22,248 bases of DNA, from NCBI GenBank assembly GCA_937967535.1, contig CALCMV010000287.1, forward strand, positions 1-22,248, written 5' to 3'. This document shows, one piece after another, positions 1 through 7,907 of this stretch (position 1 is the stretch's first letter; each line of letters opens with the position of its first letter). Position numbers and translations under genes: made by a program. The stretch comes from an uncultured Saprospiraceae bacterium (GTDB lineage Bacteria > Bacteroidota > Bacteroidia > Chitinophagales > Saprospiraceae). Under the pieces are notes generated by a model, which was not told the DNA's origin, did no database searches, and saw only the letters and a list, made by a program, of their open reading frames with translations.

Positions 1-499
1 ACCAATCATTTTTAATTAACATTATTTTAGGATTTGTTTTTATTCACAAAATACTCTCTTCATAAAAGTAGGGGCTTTTGCAGTACAGATATAGCATAAC
101 TAACTAATAACTAATCAACTAATTACTAACGTCAATTTAAAATAATTTAAAAATCAAACCAAAACAACTTATAATTATTTTGGCTCATGTAGGAAATCAG
201 GTGGAATGTGAAGCACACGCAAATCCTATAAGGTTTTCGAAAACCTTATAGGATTGATTACCAGCACTTTACTTCAATTTGAATTGAAAATCAACCTGCA
301 TTCCACCTGATTTCCTACATGAGCCATTATTTTTATCTTAAATAAAAACAGAAAAAATTCGCATAATCTGCATCATCCGCTAAATCCGTGTTCTATTTCG
401 CTTACTTTTTTTGCAAAAATTGTCAAAGCACCGCTTTTCTATTGGGAATTATGTAAGATGGTACTTCCTGTCAGGTTGAATTTTTTCTATTTTCGCCCT
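1..499. other. Spacer upstream of the phoD-like gene
   Basis: No gene is visible. The stretch is very AT-rich. Positions about 96-131 hold an imperfect tandem of the words ACTAA, ACTAATA and TCAACTAA, and 181-326 hold repeat element A1. From about 357 the text becomes GC-richer and word-like (ATCTGCATCATCCGCTAAAT), in a style I associate with dispersed intergenic repeats of Bacteroidota; that is an impression, not a search result. I could not place a promoter for the downstream gene with confidence. Confidence 0.5.
181..326. repeat. Repeat family A, copy 1: MITE-like inverted-repeat element
   Basis: The 28-bp ends at 181-208 and 299-326 are perfect inverted repeats beginning TGGCTCATGTAGGAAATCAG. 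Between them lies a perfect 34-bp palindrome at 222-255 centred on TTTTCGAAAA. The hexamer TTATTT directly flanks both ends (175-180 and 327-332), consistent with a target-site duplication, although the surroundings are AT-rich enough for chance. No protein is encoded. A diverged partial copy lies at 2060-2134. This looks like a non-autonomous mobile element; the mobilising transposase is not in the window. Confidence 0.75.
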
Positions 500-1975
500 A
501 TGAAACACAAATTATTGTTGCCCTTACTTTTCGTTTTAATGTATAGCCAAATGAACGCCCAAGACATCCTTTCCGGTCCTGTCGTCGGTGCGGTCAAACC
601 TAAGTCAGTGACGATGATGGTTCAACTCAAACAACCAGATTCGCTCACTATCCAACTTTCTCCTCACCACGATTTTCAAATACAAACCGAGTCGCGCAGT
701 CATGGTTTTACAGCAATTTTTCTCAGCGAATTGCAACCTTACACCCGCTACGAATACACACTCACAACGGGCACAGAAAGCGCAAAGGGCAACTTCCGCA
801 CCTTCCCTACCGAAGGGCAGCGCGGCACTTACACTTTCGTAACAGGTTCGTGTCAAGAGACGGAAAATATGAAAGTATTTGACGTGATGCCCAAGCACGA
901 CCCAATGTTTATGATGCACACAGGCGACTATGCCTACCCCGATGTGCGTATCGGGCGCGACTATGCGGGAGATTATGACAAAGTTGCACTTTCATACACT
1001 CAAAAGTATAATGAAAAACAGATGGACGAGATGCTTCGTCATGTCCCGATAGATTATGTTTTTGATGACCACGACCACATCAATAATGGTAGCGGACGCT
1101 ACTGTTCCAATGATTATGACTTTGAACGTAAAGGCTTCGCACGGACTAAAAATTATATGTTTGCCGATACTTTTCCTTACGAATGGCACGCCAATGTAGT
1201 GCGCGGCTACGCCGAATTTTTCCCGCATTACGCCCTGCCCGATACGAGCGAAGCGATTCATCATTCCTTTAAAATGGGCAATGCAGAGTTTTTCGTTTTG
1301 GATAGAAGCTCTGCGCGACGCGACCCGATGGAAGTGGTTTTTGAACGCAATAAACGCGGTAAATACCGCTTTCGACCCAAACCCGAACATCATCTTTTTG
1401 GCAAAAAACAAATGGATTGGCTGAAAGAAGGTTTGAAAAATTCGACGGCAGATTGGAAATTTATCGTTAGTGGTGTGCCACTCAATCGTAATATTCGCAA
1501 ACTCATCAAGGCAGGCGTGCGGATGCAAAATTTCTCGACCAAAGGCTTTGGCGGCTTCCACATGGCATCCGGTTATGCCAATTATTGGGCGGCATATCCG
1601 CACGAAATGAATGATTTTTATGATTTTCTGGAAAAAGAAAACATTCAAAATATCATCGTGATTAGCGGTGATACTCACCACAATGTCATGGATGATGGCA
1701 AAAACGCCGGATTGCCGGAACTTAACGCCAGCGGCTTGAGCGTAGAACACACCAAACTCGCCCGATACATGCAACTTATAGGTCGCGCTTCATTCCAATT
1801 TAATTATAAAAAAGGTATCTGGAATCAAGGCGGCAACGGACTCGGTAATCGTAATTATAAAAATGGTTTTGGCAAAATTCAGATTGAAAGTAATGATTAT
1901 GTTGAATTAAGTATTGTGGATGAAGATAATGAGGTCGTGAGTTCATTTCGCGTGATACATTCATCGAAACGTTAA
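500..1975 (+). CDS. PhoD-like alkaline phosphatase / metallophosphatase, secreted
   Basis: Predicted 491-residue phosphoesterase of the PhoD/PhoX-like metallophosphatase group, which cleaves phosphate esters outside the cytoplasm. The chosen ATG gives a clean signal peptide (MKHKLLLPLLFVLMYSQMNA, then Q); 14 further in-frame codons upstream would only add a tail before it. Residues about 20-110 look like the small beta-sandwich that precedes the catalytic domain in PhoD proteins. Metal-binding motifs follow in the expected order: GSCQ, HTGDYAYPD near residue 140, FDDHDH near 188 and SGDTHH near 389. Substrate range (monoesters or diesters) cannot be told from sequence. The gene stands alone, flanked by repeat elements A1 upstream and A2 downstream, and no Pho-box-like operator was recognised. 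The family call is secure; the gene name is withheld because orthology to Bacillus PhoD is not shown. Confidence 0.88.
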   Translation: MKHKLLLPLLFVLMYSQMNAQDILSGPVVGAVKPKSVTMMVQLKQPDSLTIQLSPHHDFQIQTESRSHGFTAIFLSELQPYTRYEYTLTTGTESAKGNFRTFPTEGQRGTYTFVTGSCQETENMKVFDVMPKHDPMFMMHTGDYAYPDVRIGRDYAGDYDKVALSYTQKYNEKQMDEMLRHVPIDYVFDDHDHINNGSGRYCSNDYDFERKGFARTKNYMFADTFPYEWHANVVRGYAEFFPHYALPDTSEAIHHSFKMGNAEFFVLDRSSARRDPMEVVFERNKRGKYRFRPKPEHHLFGKKQMDWLKEGLKNSTADWKFIVSGVPLNRNIRKLIKAGVRMQNFSTKGFGGFHMASGYANYWAAYPHEMNDFYDFLEKENIQNIIVISGDTHHNVMDDGKNAGLPELNASGLSVEHTKLARYMQLIGRASFQFNYKKGIWNQGGNGLGNRNYKNGFGKIQIESNDYVELSIVDEDNEVVSSFRVIHSSKR

Positions 1976-2059
1976 TTTTATTTTACAATATATGTCAATC
2001 CTAATGCCAAGCTGATGCCTAAAAAATATCTTCTGCTTTTTTTCATGCTGAATGATTAT

Positions 2060-2134
2060 CAAAGCTATAAAGTTTTCGAAAACCTTATAGCTTTGGGGTT
2101 TACTTGACCTTCCACCTAATTTCCTATATGAGCC
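2060..2134. repeat. Repeat family A, copy 2 (truncated)
   Basis: A 36-bp palindrome with one mismatch (2060-2095), again centred on GTTTTCGAAAAC, is followed by an arm at 2110-2134 reading TTCCACCTAATTTCCTATAT and on. This matches the right arm of copy 1 with a few substitutions. The left arm is missing, so this is a decayed or half copy. The flanks of the palindrome differ from copy 1, but complementary changes keep the stem paired, which suggests that pairing matters. Confidence 0.65.
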
Positions 2135-2427
2135 TAGTCTATTATACTTTTGTCAAAGATAGTAAAAAATCTCAGCTATCACTATCCCTTTTTTTCAAAA
2201 AAAGCAAGCATTTTTTGTCGATGTGAGGTGGCAATACATTCAAGGAGTTCGTCAAAATAGTATTACTACATTTAGAGCAATATGTTCGCCAAATTAGATA
2301 TTGAACGTTTTTAATTTAAAATTATAATTTGCAATAGTATGAATTTTAATTATTTACAAAAATAAAAATAAATAAATTACTCGCGTTTGATTTGTGATTT
2401 TTAATTTAGTGAATATAAAAACATTGC

Positions 2428-2555
2428 TAACGAAGACATAATTTATTATTTATCAGCAGAATAAAAATTATAATAAAATTAATTTGAAATAAAATACAAA
2501 TTATTGATAGTGAGTGTTTTACCTAATTTTCGAGTTTCCGAACTCCCAAAAGTCC
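2428..2555 (-). repeat. Repeat family D, copy 5 (reverse orientation, truncated)
   Basis: Read on the minus strand, this matches the D copy at 15115-15306. Shared stretches include TAACGAAGACATAATTT, ATTTATCAG and AATTTGAAATAAAATACAAA, ending at AAAAGTCC where the other copies end in CAAAGTCC. The far end with the ATTAGG/ACTTTGG words is absent. It abuts family B copy 1 with a 3-bp gap. Confidence 0.65.
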
Positions 2556-2558
2556 AGT

Positions 2559-2754
2559 TATACTGTGAACGGGGTAAATTTCGGAAAATATCAGTTTTCC
2601 GAATGAATCCGTAATGACTGCTTTAGCTGTCAAGTAGATTATTATTTTTATTTATAATAAACTTAAAGACAATAATTTATAAATCTATTTTTATTTTACT
2701 TGACAGCTAAAGCAGTCATTACAGTTTTCCGAAATATATGCCGTTCACAGTATA
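2559..2754. repeat. Repeat family B, copy 1: 196-bp MITE-like element
   Basis: The ends TATACTGTGAACGG (2559) and CCGTTCACAGTATA (2741-2754) are exact inverted repeats. Inside, 26-bp perfect arms at 2611-2636 and 2697-2722 (GTAATGACTGCTTTAGCTGT onward) enclose an AT-rich loop. Copies of TTTCGGAAAA/TTTTCCGAAA lie between the outer and inner arms. It ends 2 bp from the stop codon of nadK, so a transcript of nadK would run directly into this hairpin and could end there. An inverted, partial second copy lies at 21990-22125. Confidence 0.8.
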
Positions 2755-2756
2755 CA

Positions 2757-3638
2757 TCAATTTCGCCTATCCAATCCCCACGACAATTTTTCTCGAATCG
2801 TAGACATAAAATTGCGGTCGTGCAGCCGCACCAAATTCACCGTAAAATCTTCGCGGCGAATCGCTATTTGATGGTGCATCGTAATGGCTTCAAAGCGTGA
2901 ATCGAGCGTACACAGAAAGCTATCTACCCGTCCTTCAATTTCAAAAGACACCACTGCATCGTCCGAAATCACGATAGGGCGCACCGTCAGATTGTGCGGT
3001 GCTACGGGCGTGATGACAAAATTGCCGGAATCCGGAAAAATAATCGGACCGCCACAACTCAATGAATAACCCGTTGAGCCTGTGGGAGTTGCCATGATGA
3101 TGCCATCTGCCCAGTAAGAGTTCAGATATTCGCCATTGATATAGGCATGTACCGTAATCATCGAGGAGGTATCGCGTTTTAGTATCGTAAAATCATTCAA
3201 GGCATAAGGGGCATCTCCAAAAAGCGGCATATTGGAGTCTAGATGCAACAAACTTCGCCGCTCGATGATATATGCCCCGCTTTGCAAAGACTGAAACGCC
3301 TCTAATATCTGTTGCTTCCCGATACTCGACAAAAAACCCAATCGCCCCAAATTGATACCCATAATCGGCGTTCCCGAATCTCGTACCAGCGTCACTGCGT
3401 CCAGTATCGTTCCATCACCGCCGAGGCTCACGATGGCATCCACTTGCTGTCGCGCCAGATAATCGTAATCCTCATACACATCTATCGGCGACTGAAATCC
3501 AATATGGTCTTTGATTTTTTCAAAATACGCGCCATACACATAAGGCTGTATGCCCAAGCGGTGCATAGTATCAAAAGTCTCCTGAATGTAAGGTACATCC
3601 TTCTGCTTGAAAGTTCGGCTGTATATGGCTAGGTGCAT
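2757..3638 (-). CDS. nadK: NAD kinase (ATP-NAD kinase)
   Basis: Phosphorylates NAD to NADP, the only known route to NADP in bacteria; cytoplasmic. The 293-residue product is of normal family length. Visible motifs are the diphosphate-binding GGDGT at residues 73-77, INLGRLGFL (95-103), ALNDF (146-150) with the NAD-contacting Asn-Asp, TPTGSTGYSLSCGGP (184-198) and PVAPHNL (211-217). The C-terminus WGLDRRN is typical of Bacteroidota NadK. The ATG at 3638 is chosen because an upstream in-frame start (3686) would add 16 residues encoded by low-complexity word repeats. It lies 60 bp downstream of the BamA/TamA-like gene on the same strand and is probably co-transcribed with it. Repeat B1 begins right after the stop. 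Confidence 0.96.
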   Translation of the reverse strand: MHLAIYSRTFKQKDVPYIQETFDTMHRLGIQPYVYGAYFEKIKDHIGFQSPIDVYEDYDYLARQQVDAIVSLGGDGTILDAVTLVRDSGTPIMGINLGRLGFLSSIGKQQILEAFQSLQSGAYIIERRSLLHLDSNMPLFGDAPYALNDFTILKRDTSSMITVHAYINGEYLNSYWADGIIMATPTGSTGYSLSCGGPIIFPDSGNFVITPVAPHNLTVRPIVISDDAVVSFEIEGRVDSFLCTLDSRFEAITMHHQIAIRREDFTVNLVRLHDRNFMSTIREKLSWGLDRRN

Positions 3639-3698
3639 GAGTTGAGTTGATGAGGTTTTGAGGTGATGAGTGCGTTTATCCGCCAACTCAACAACTCG
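3639..3698 (-). repeat. Word-type tandem repeat filling the bamA-like/nadK gap
   Basis: The whole 60-bp gap consists of variants of GAGTTG and TGATGAGG. On the minus strand it begins at the TGA stop of the upstream gene (TGACGAGTTGTTGAGTTGG) and ends at the nadK ATG (CATCAACTCAACTC then ATG). The two halves are roughly inverted. The same words follow the stop codon of the YjbQ gene at 16691-16722. Confidence 0.55.
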
Positions 3699-5090
3699 TC
3701 AAAACCCCAAATTAAAGTGTAAATATACGTCTTTTTCCCACAAGTGATTAACGCTATATTCGAGTTGAAAAACAAAATTTTGGTACAGCACAAAATCCAC
3801 TCCGACTCCAAAACCCACCAACCAATCATTTGCCAGTTGAGAAGTAGAGGCATCGAATGGGTCAACTACGTAGCCAATATCAAAATGCGTTTTAGAATAA
3901 ATTTTTAGCGGCATCGCCTGCATACGATTAATGGGAACATAACGAGTGGCATCCACCTCGCCATCAAAAAGCGAGTAGCGCAAACTATTTTTCAAATACC
4001 CAAAATCCTGACCATCCACCACATAATACTCATAACCACGCACATAATTTTCCTGATAACCAATTGCCCGACGCAGTTGATAATAGGGCGAATTTTTCTG
4101 AATAAAAGACTTATGCACCCGCGAAAGCATTTCCAAACTCAATTTTTCATTCAAGGGTTGATATTTTGCAAAAGCCACATCCACAAACAGATTATTCACA
4201 TTACCCAACAGCCCCAAACCATCTTTCTGCACCCATGCCAGCAGTTTCCAGCCATCCGTTGCATAAGTCCGAAAATTTCGTTTATCTATTTCGTATTGAT
4301 AAAACAAAGAAAAATAATTCTGTTCCGTTTTTCCATCCAATAAAAAATCAGGATTCAGCACCGCGATAGTATCCGCAATTCCATAATTATAAAAGCCCAG
4401 AGATAGTGTTTGTTTTTGAAATAAATCAGGCTGAAACAAGAGGCTGCATCTCGCGCTAAATTGTTGCAAAGTATGTTCTTCGTCGCTCCTGTGGAAAAAA
4501 AGACTGTCGCGTATCGTCGCATAAGGAGTCTCGCGGCGGCGGGCATATTGCACCCCAAATGAAGTCCCAAACTGCTGCTTCTCACCAATAAACGGACGGG
4601 TATATTCCACCTCAAATTCTTGCTCATAGCCCAGTTGTACTTCTATCTGAAGCGGGTCGGCATTGCCCGTAAAATTTTCGTGATACAGTATTGCCCCGAT
4701 ATTCAGCCGATTCAAAGCCCGATTTTGTTCCACCCACCAGGCATTAAAATTCCTATCGGCATACTCCACAAACGGAATCGGATACAAATACCAATTTTCC
4801 TTCAAATTAATCACAATTTCCACGCTGTCCCCTTCCCATTCGCCCACATTCATTTCTGCATCCAAAAACAAACGTGTATTGAGCAAATATTGTTGATTGC
4901 GCTCAAAAACCAAAGCAAATTCATCTATCGCCAAGCTATCGCCCACCTTGAAATCCAACTGACGCAAAACAATACGCTCCTTCGTTTTCTTCAAACCCTC
5001 TGTGCGTATTTTTTTGACCGTCACCGATTTATGCTGCGCCAATGAAAAAGTACAAATCAAGCAAAAAATAAGAAGCAAACAATATCGCAT
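3699..5090 (-). CDS. Outer-membrane beta-barrel with POTRA domain, BamA/TamA-like
   Basis: Predicted 463-residue outer-membrane protein. A signal peptide covers residues 1-18 (MRYCLLLIFCLICTFSLA, cut before Q19). Residues about 21-95 look like one POTRA domain (VTVKKIRTEGLKKTKERIVL, then FKVGDSLAIDEFALVFERNQ and a conserved-looking LKEN). From about 100 onward alternating aromatic strands fit a 16-strand Omp85-type barrel, ending in F463 as expected for a BAM substrate. With a single POTRA domain it is shorter than BamA and closer to TamA-like or two-partner-type proteins, so it is probably an accessory Omp85 member rather than the essential BamA. It is probably the first gene of a pair with nadK. 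The role is inferred from architecture only. Confidence 0.78.
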   Translation of the reverse strand: MRYCLLLIFCLICTFSLAQHKSVTVKKIRTEGLKKTKERIVLRQLDFKVGDSLAIDEFALVFERNQQYLLNTRLFLDAEMNVGEWEGDSVEIVINLKENWYLYPIPFVEYADRNFNAWWVEQNRALNRLNIGAILYHENFTGNADPLQIEVQLGYEQEFEVEYTRPFIGEKQQFGTSFGVQYARRRETPYATIRDSLFFHRSDEEHTLQQFSARCSLLFQPDLFQKQTLSLGFYNYGIADTIAVLNPDFLLDGKTEQNYFSLFYQYEIDKRNFRTYATDGWKLLAWVQKDGLGLLGNVNNLFVDVAFAKYQPLNEKLSLEMLSRVHKSFIQKNSPYYQLRRAIGYQENYVRGYEYYVVDGQDFGYLKNSLRYSLFDGEVDATRYVPINRMQAMPLKIYSKTHFDIGYVVDPFDASTSQLANDWLVGFGVGVDFVLYQNFVFQLEYSVNHLWEKDVYLHFNLGF

Positions 5091-5398
5091 AATTTAGTTT
5101 TTAGTTGATGAGTTTGTGATACTCTATGGAAAATTCCCTTGTTATAAAGTAATTGGACGGCAATTTAATAATTTTGGAACAACCTTAGTACCTCTACCAT
5201 TACTTTATTTGTAGAATGTATCGGGCAAAAAACGTATTTTGTCGGAGTGTTATTTTTTTTATAAAAATTTGATTTACAAGCATATTTTAGAAAAAAAACG
5301 TATTTTTGAAATTAAATTTAAAAAAATAAACGCCCGAAAATCAAACACGTAGTGACGACACCATTTATAGCCTTTTTTCAAAACAAGACTTGCAATGT

Positions 5399-5440
5399 TG
5401 GCTATCCCTCCGAAGGAGGCTTAAATCTGAGGGCTAGCCA
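5399..5440. repeat. Branched hairpin
   Basis: The outer stem TGGCTA-CCCTC pairs with GAGGG-TAGCCA with one mismatch. An inner stem CTCC-GAA-GGAG sits on the 5' side, giving a branched cruciform-like fold. It lies next to the inverted-repeat element at 5446-5564 and may be part of it. Confidence 0.5.
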
Positions 5441-5445
5441 TTTAA

Positions 5446-5564
5446 CTTTGCCTAAAGCGAATACTCGTCAGACGAATCCCTTTATTCAATGCGAATATTT
5501 TATGAGACAAATCACTACATTTCACAAAAACCTTCGTCAGACGAGTACTATGCCGCAGGCAAAC
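5446..5564. repeat. Imperfect inverted-repeat element E
   Basis: Arms of about 33 bp: the left starts CTTTGCCTAAAGCGAATACT and continues into CGTCAGACGAAT. The right, reverse-complemented, reads GTTTGCCTGCGGCATAGTAC and continues into CGTCTGACGAAGG. Each arm carries the small palindrome TCGTCAGACGA. No second copy is seen in the window, so calling it a mobile element is inference from form. Confidence 0.5.
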
Positions 5565-5585
5565 TTAAACGGGCAACCAATTTGA

Positions 5586-5624
5586 GTTTAAACTTAAACT
5601 TGTTCTTAAACTTAAACTTCACTT
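5586..5624. repeat. AAACTT tandem words
   Basis: Imperfect tandem of TTAAACTT with the variants TTGTTC and TTCACTT, ending 9 bp before the start codon of the next gene. Nearly the same word order (CTTAAACTT, TTCTTAAACTT, TTCCACTT) recurs at 13107-13170. Confidence 0.6.
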
Positions 5625-5633
5625 ATTATTATT

Positions 5634-7154
5634 GTGGATAAAATCAAAGAAATTATCAGGACATTAGAAGCTGACGATGTACGCGAATTTCGCAGCTTCA
5701 TTCATCGGCAAAAGAAAAAAAAGAGCCGAAAGGATTTGGATTTATTCGAGTTTCTCTTGAAAAATGAAGCAGACAAACCGGCTGTTATCACCGAAAAAAT
5801 CGGCGTACCCAACAAGGAAGCCTACTACGCAGTACGCAAGCGACTCTTGCGGCATTTGACCGATTTTATCGTATTAAAACGCATGGACGACGACCCTACT
5901 GCTTCCTCCTCAATTATGGGTTCAATTTCATTGGTGCGTTATCTATTGAGCAAAAAAGCGGACGAATTGGCATGGCATTATCTCCTCAAGGTCGAAACCC
6001 TTGCAGAATCCCATGAGCAATTTGCCCTGCTCAACAATATTTACCTCCTCCAAATCAGAAACATCCCCTCCAAATACGCACCCGATGCCAAAAGTATCAT
6101 CGAAAAATACAAAATCAATCGCGCCCTGCTCGAAGAAGATGAGCGCGTCTTGTTTGCACACAGCATCATCCGTCAACGCCTACATGAACGACGGGTAGAA
6201 AGCAAAGCCATTAACATTCAGCGTACTATACAAAAAATATTGATAGAATATGACTTGGCAGAAGTCCTTATCAAGCGTCCGCGTTTATTGTACAATATCG
6301 TTTCGATAGCACGGAGCGTGGCAATTACGATAGCCGATTTTCGGGATTTTGAACCTTATATCATTGAGCAATACAAAGCAGCAGAAGAGAAATACGGCTT
6401 TTCCAAACACCATCATTTTTACAAACTCAGCCTACTGTACATGATTGCACATGCGCTGTATCGCAATCGAAAATTTGTAGAATCGCAAGAATGGCTGGCA
6501 GTGTTTTATCAAAGTATTTTGCAGTACAATCGCAGCCATTACAATCGTTTTTATCCTCAATACTTGATGCTCTTGGCGGCTATTCGCAGCTTTGAAGGAA
6601 AACTCGACGAAGCCATACAAATGCACGAAACGCTTCTCAAAGAAGAAGATTTTAAGCTGAATATCGAAGACAAACTGACGGCTATACTCAATCTTGCCAC
6701 CTATTACGGCTTCAAAACCGATTATGACAAAGCCCGCGAAATCCTATGGAGTATGCCCACCGACCGCACTTGCGAAAAAAACATGGGCAAAGAATGGCTG
6801 CTCAAAAAAAATATGATTGAAATGCTTGCCCAATACGAACTCGGCAATGACGACATCGCCCTCAATCGCATTCGTTCTATTGAGCGATATTTTGATGATT
6901 TCATTCGTCGCCCGCAAAACATGTATGTCAAACACTTCCTATTCGCGGTAAGGTCTTATATGAATAATCCCAACGCACTCCAAGCAGACAATTTTTACGA
7001 ATTTTTGGAAGGAAAATTTGACCTTTCTCCCGAAAAACATCACAGCATCATTGATATGTCTTTCTATGCTTGGCTCAAATCAAAAGTTTTTAAACAAGCT
7101 TATTATAAGGTATTATTAGACCAAATAAACGGCGGAGATGAAGAACCTGTTTAA
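5634..7154 (+). CDS. Uncharacterised large alpha-helical protein, TPR-like
   Basis: I do not recognise a named family. The 506-residue product has no signal peptide or membrane segment, so it should be cytoplasmic. It opens with a charged helix (MDKIKEIIRTLEADDVREFR) and a Lys/Arg-rich patch near residues 24-34. A region about 40-85 (LFEFLLKN through KRLLRHLTDFIVLKR) could be a small helical or winged-helix-like domain. The remainder is regular paired helices; LNLATYYGFKTDYDKAREIL and neighbours resemble TPR units, suggesting a protein-binding scaffold. The start is GTG at 5634; no upstream ATG is in frame, so the N-terminus is moderately certain. Codon use resembles the neighbouring genes. 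It is monocistronic, followed by repeat element C1. Confidence 0.8.
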   Translation: MDKIKEIIRTLEADDVREFRSFIHRQKKKKSRKDLDLFEFLLKNEADKPAVITEKIGVPNKEAYYAVRKRLLRHLTDFIVLKRMDDDPTASSSIMGSISLVRYLLSKKADELAWHYLLKVETLAESHEQFALLNNIYLLQIRNIPSKYAPDAKSIIEKYKINRALLEEDERVLFAHSIIRQRLHERRVESKAINIQRTIQKILIEYDLAEVLIKRPRLLYNIVSIARSVAITIADFRDFEPYIIEQYKAAEEKYGFSKHHHFYKLSLLYMIAHALYRNRKFVESQEWLAVFYQSILQYNRSHYNRFYPQYLMLLAAIRSFEGKLDEAIQMHETLLKEEDFKLNIEDKLTAILNLATYYGFKTDYDKAREILWSMPTDRTCEKNMGKEWLLKKNMIEMLAQYELGNDDIALNRIRSIERYFDDFIRRPQNMYVKHFLFAVRSYMNNPNALQADNFYEFLEGKFDLSPEKHHSIIDMSFYAWLKSKVFKQAYYKVLLDQINGGDEEPV

Positions 7155-7170
7155 ATTTACTGTAAAAGTA

Positions 7171-7373
7171 ATTGACACTTTTTGAAATGTAAAATGTAAA
7201 ATGTAAAATGTAAAATAATAAATGTAAAATGTAAAATGTAAATTTGTAGGACGCGAGACATTTTTATTTTGTTGATATTTAAATTCTTAAAAAAGAAAAT
7301 ATATTGTACACGTACTACATTCCGATAGCTATCGGAATTTACATTTTAAATTTATTATTTTACATTAATTTAA
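7171..7373 (+). repeat. Repeat family C, copy 1
   Basis: The left end, ATTGACACTTTTTGAAATGT, is followed by a run of TGTAAAA units (7186-7240) and TTTGTAGGACGCGAG. After a variable AT-rich stretch come ATATTGTACACGTACTACAT and the palindrome CCGATAGCTATCGG (from 7322), then ACATTTT words. The 27 bp at 7231-7257 are identical to 20927-20953 of copy 2, and the downstream ATATTGTA-ACGTACTACATT block differs by a single base. The GTTGACACTTTTTTGAAATG end of copy 2 on its other side shows that the intact family has inverted ends. Confidence 0.7.
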
Positions 7374-7408
7374 TATGAAAAACCTCGCACACCTTCCATC
7401 CACCGCAT

Positions 7409-7435
7409 AAAAAAAGCCCACCAAAAAGGCGAGCT
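7409..7435 (-). terminator. Intrinsic terminator of the DUF2853 gene
   Basis: On the minus strand AAGCTCGCC pairs with GGTGGGCTT across a TTTTT loop, with two G-T pairs, followed by a T-run. It lies about 90 bp after the stop of the DUF2853 gene in the right orientation for a rho-independent terminator. Confidence 0.7.
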
Positions 7436-7453
7436 TCATCTCTTTCAAATAAC

Positions 7454-7522
7454 TGTGATTGGTTAGTCGTTAGTTGATAGTCGTTAGCCGTCCACCGTTT
7501 AGCGTCTACCGTTACTTCACCG
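7454..7522 (-). repeat. Word-type tandem following a stop codon
   Basis: On the minus strand, directly after the TAA stop of the DUF2853 gene, come variants of GTAACGG, GCTAAACGG and GACTATCAACTAACGACTAA. It is the third case in the window where such quasi-tandem text begins exactly at a stop codon. Confidence 0.5.
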
Positions 7523-7867
7523 TTACTTAAACATTGATGTCTTTTTAAACTCCTTGATTAGCAAGTAGTAGAAAATAGCGCGGTACTTATTACGATTAGA
7601 TTTACCGAAAATATCAACTACTTTCTGAATACCTTCATCTAATTTAGGAGAGTCTTTAAGACCTAATTTTTTGATTAAGAAATTTTTCTTAACACGCTCC
7701 AATTCAGCAGCATCTCCAGAAGATACCGTAGAAGCATCAGCTTTGTACAATGCAGGACCACAAGCTTTAGCTGCAGCTCTGAGTAAATCGTCATCTACTT
7801 TTTTGATACCGAGTTTACCGGTCATATTTTCTTTGTACTTAGCTAATAAATCATCAAGTTTACCCAT
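7523..7867 (-). CDS. DUF2853 family protein
   Basis: A 114-residue cytoplasmic protein that matches the DUF2853 family end to end. Signature stretches are CGPALYKADASTVSSGDAAE (about 36-55), LERVKKNFLIKKLGLKDSPK (about 56-75) and the C-terminal SNRNKYRAIFYYLLIKEFKK. The domain is a compact all-helical bundle of unknown function; no catalytic residues are known to me. The ATG is the only sensible start, and the length equals the usual family length. It is monocistronic with its own terminator at 7409-7435. Base composition is more AT-rich and codons look more selected than those of the neighbours, which may hint at high expression; that is inference. Confidence 0.93.
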   Translation of the reverse strand: MGKLDDLLAKYKENMTGKLGIKKVDDDLLRAAAKACGPALYKADASTVSSGDAAELERVKKNFLIKKLGLKDSPKLDEGIQKVVDIFGKSNRNKYRAIFYYLLIKEFKKTSMFK

Positions 7868-7907
7868 GATGTCTTTCTAATATTTAAAAATGGTGAATAA
7901 AAAACTT

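Larger units (their letters stand above)
1976..2756. other. Repeat-filled 780-bp spacer between convergent genes
   Basis: No credible gene. The spacer between the phosphatase (plus) and nadK (minus) is a patchwork of three element families: A2 (2060-2134), a reverse-oriented D copy (2428-2555) and B1 (2559-2754), the last two only 3 bp apart. The AT-rich stretch about 2140-2427 between them shows no feature I can identify. Confidence 0.6.
5091..5633. other. Structured 540-bp spacer between divergent genes
   Basis: Separates the BamA/TamA-like gene (minus) from the unknown helical protein (plus). The part near the barrel gene starts with the words TTAGTTGATGAGTTTG. The middle is AT-rich with runs AAAAAACGTATTTT repeated near 5229 and 5297. 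The right half holds a branched hairpin (5399-5440), an imperfect inverted-repeat element (5446-5564) and an AAACTT tandem (5586-5624). A 77-codon open frame across 5352-5585 is judged spurious because it is built of these repeats. Confidence 0.5.
7155..7522. other. Repeat-containing spacer between convergent genes
   Basis: Holds repeat element C1 (about 7171-7373), a minus-strand terminator (7409-7435) and word repeats running up to the stop codon of the DUF2853 gene. No gene is visible. Confidence 0.5.

Noticed and set aside
992..1774. 260-codon open frame on the minus strand opposite the PhoD-like gene
   Set aside because: It is antisense to a gene with all family motifs; its translation shows no domain and is explained by shadow coding.
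2700..2900. 66-codon plus-strand frame
   Set aside because: It overlaps repeat B1 and the 3' end of nadK antisense; no family signal.
3639..3686. Longer NAD kinase N-terminus starting MADKRTHHLKTSST
   Set aside because: These residues come from the word repeat between genes; family members start near MHLAIYSRTF.
5352..5585. 77-codon plus-strand frame
   Set aside because: It lies wholly within hairpins, an inverted-repeat element and words; the composition is not protein-like.
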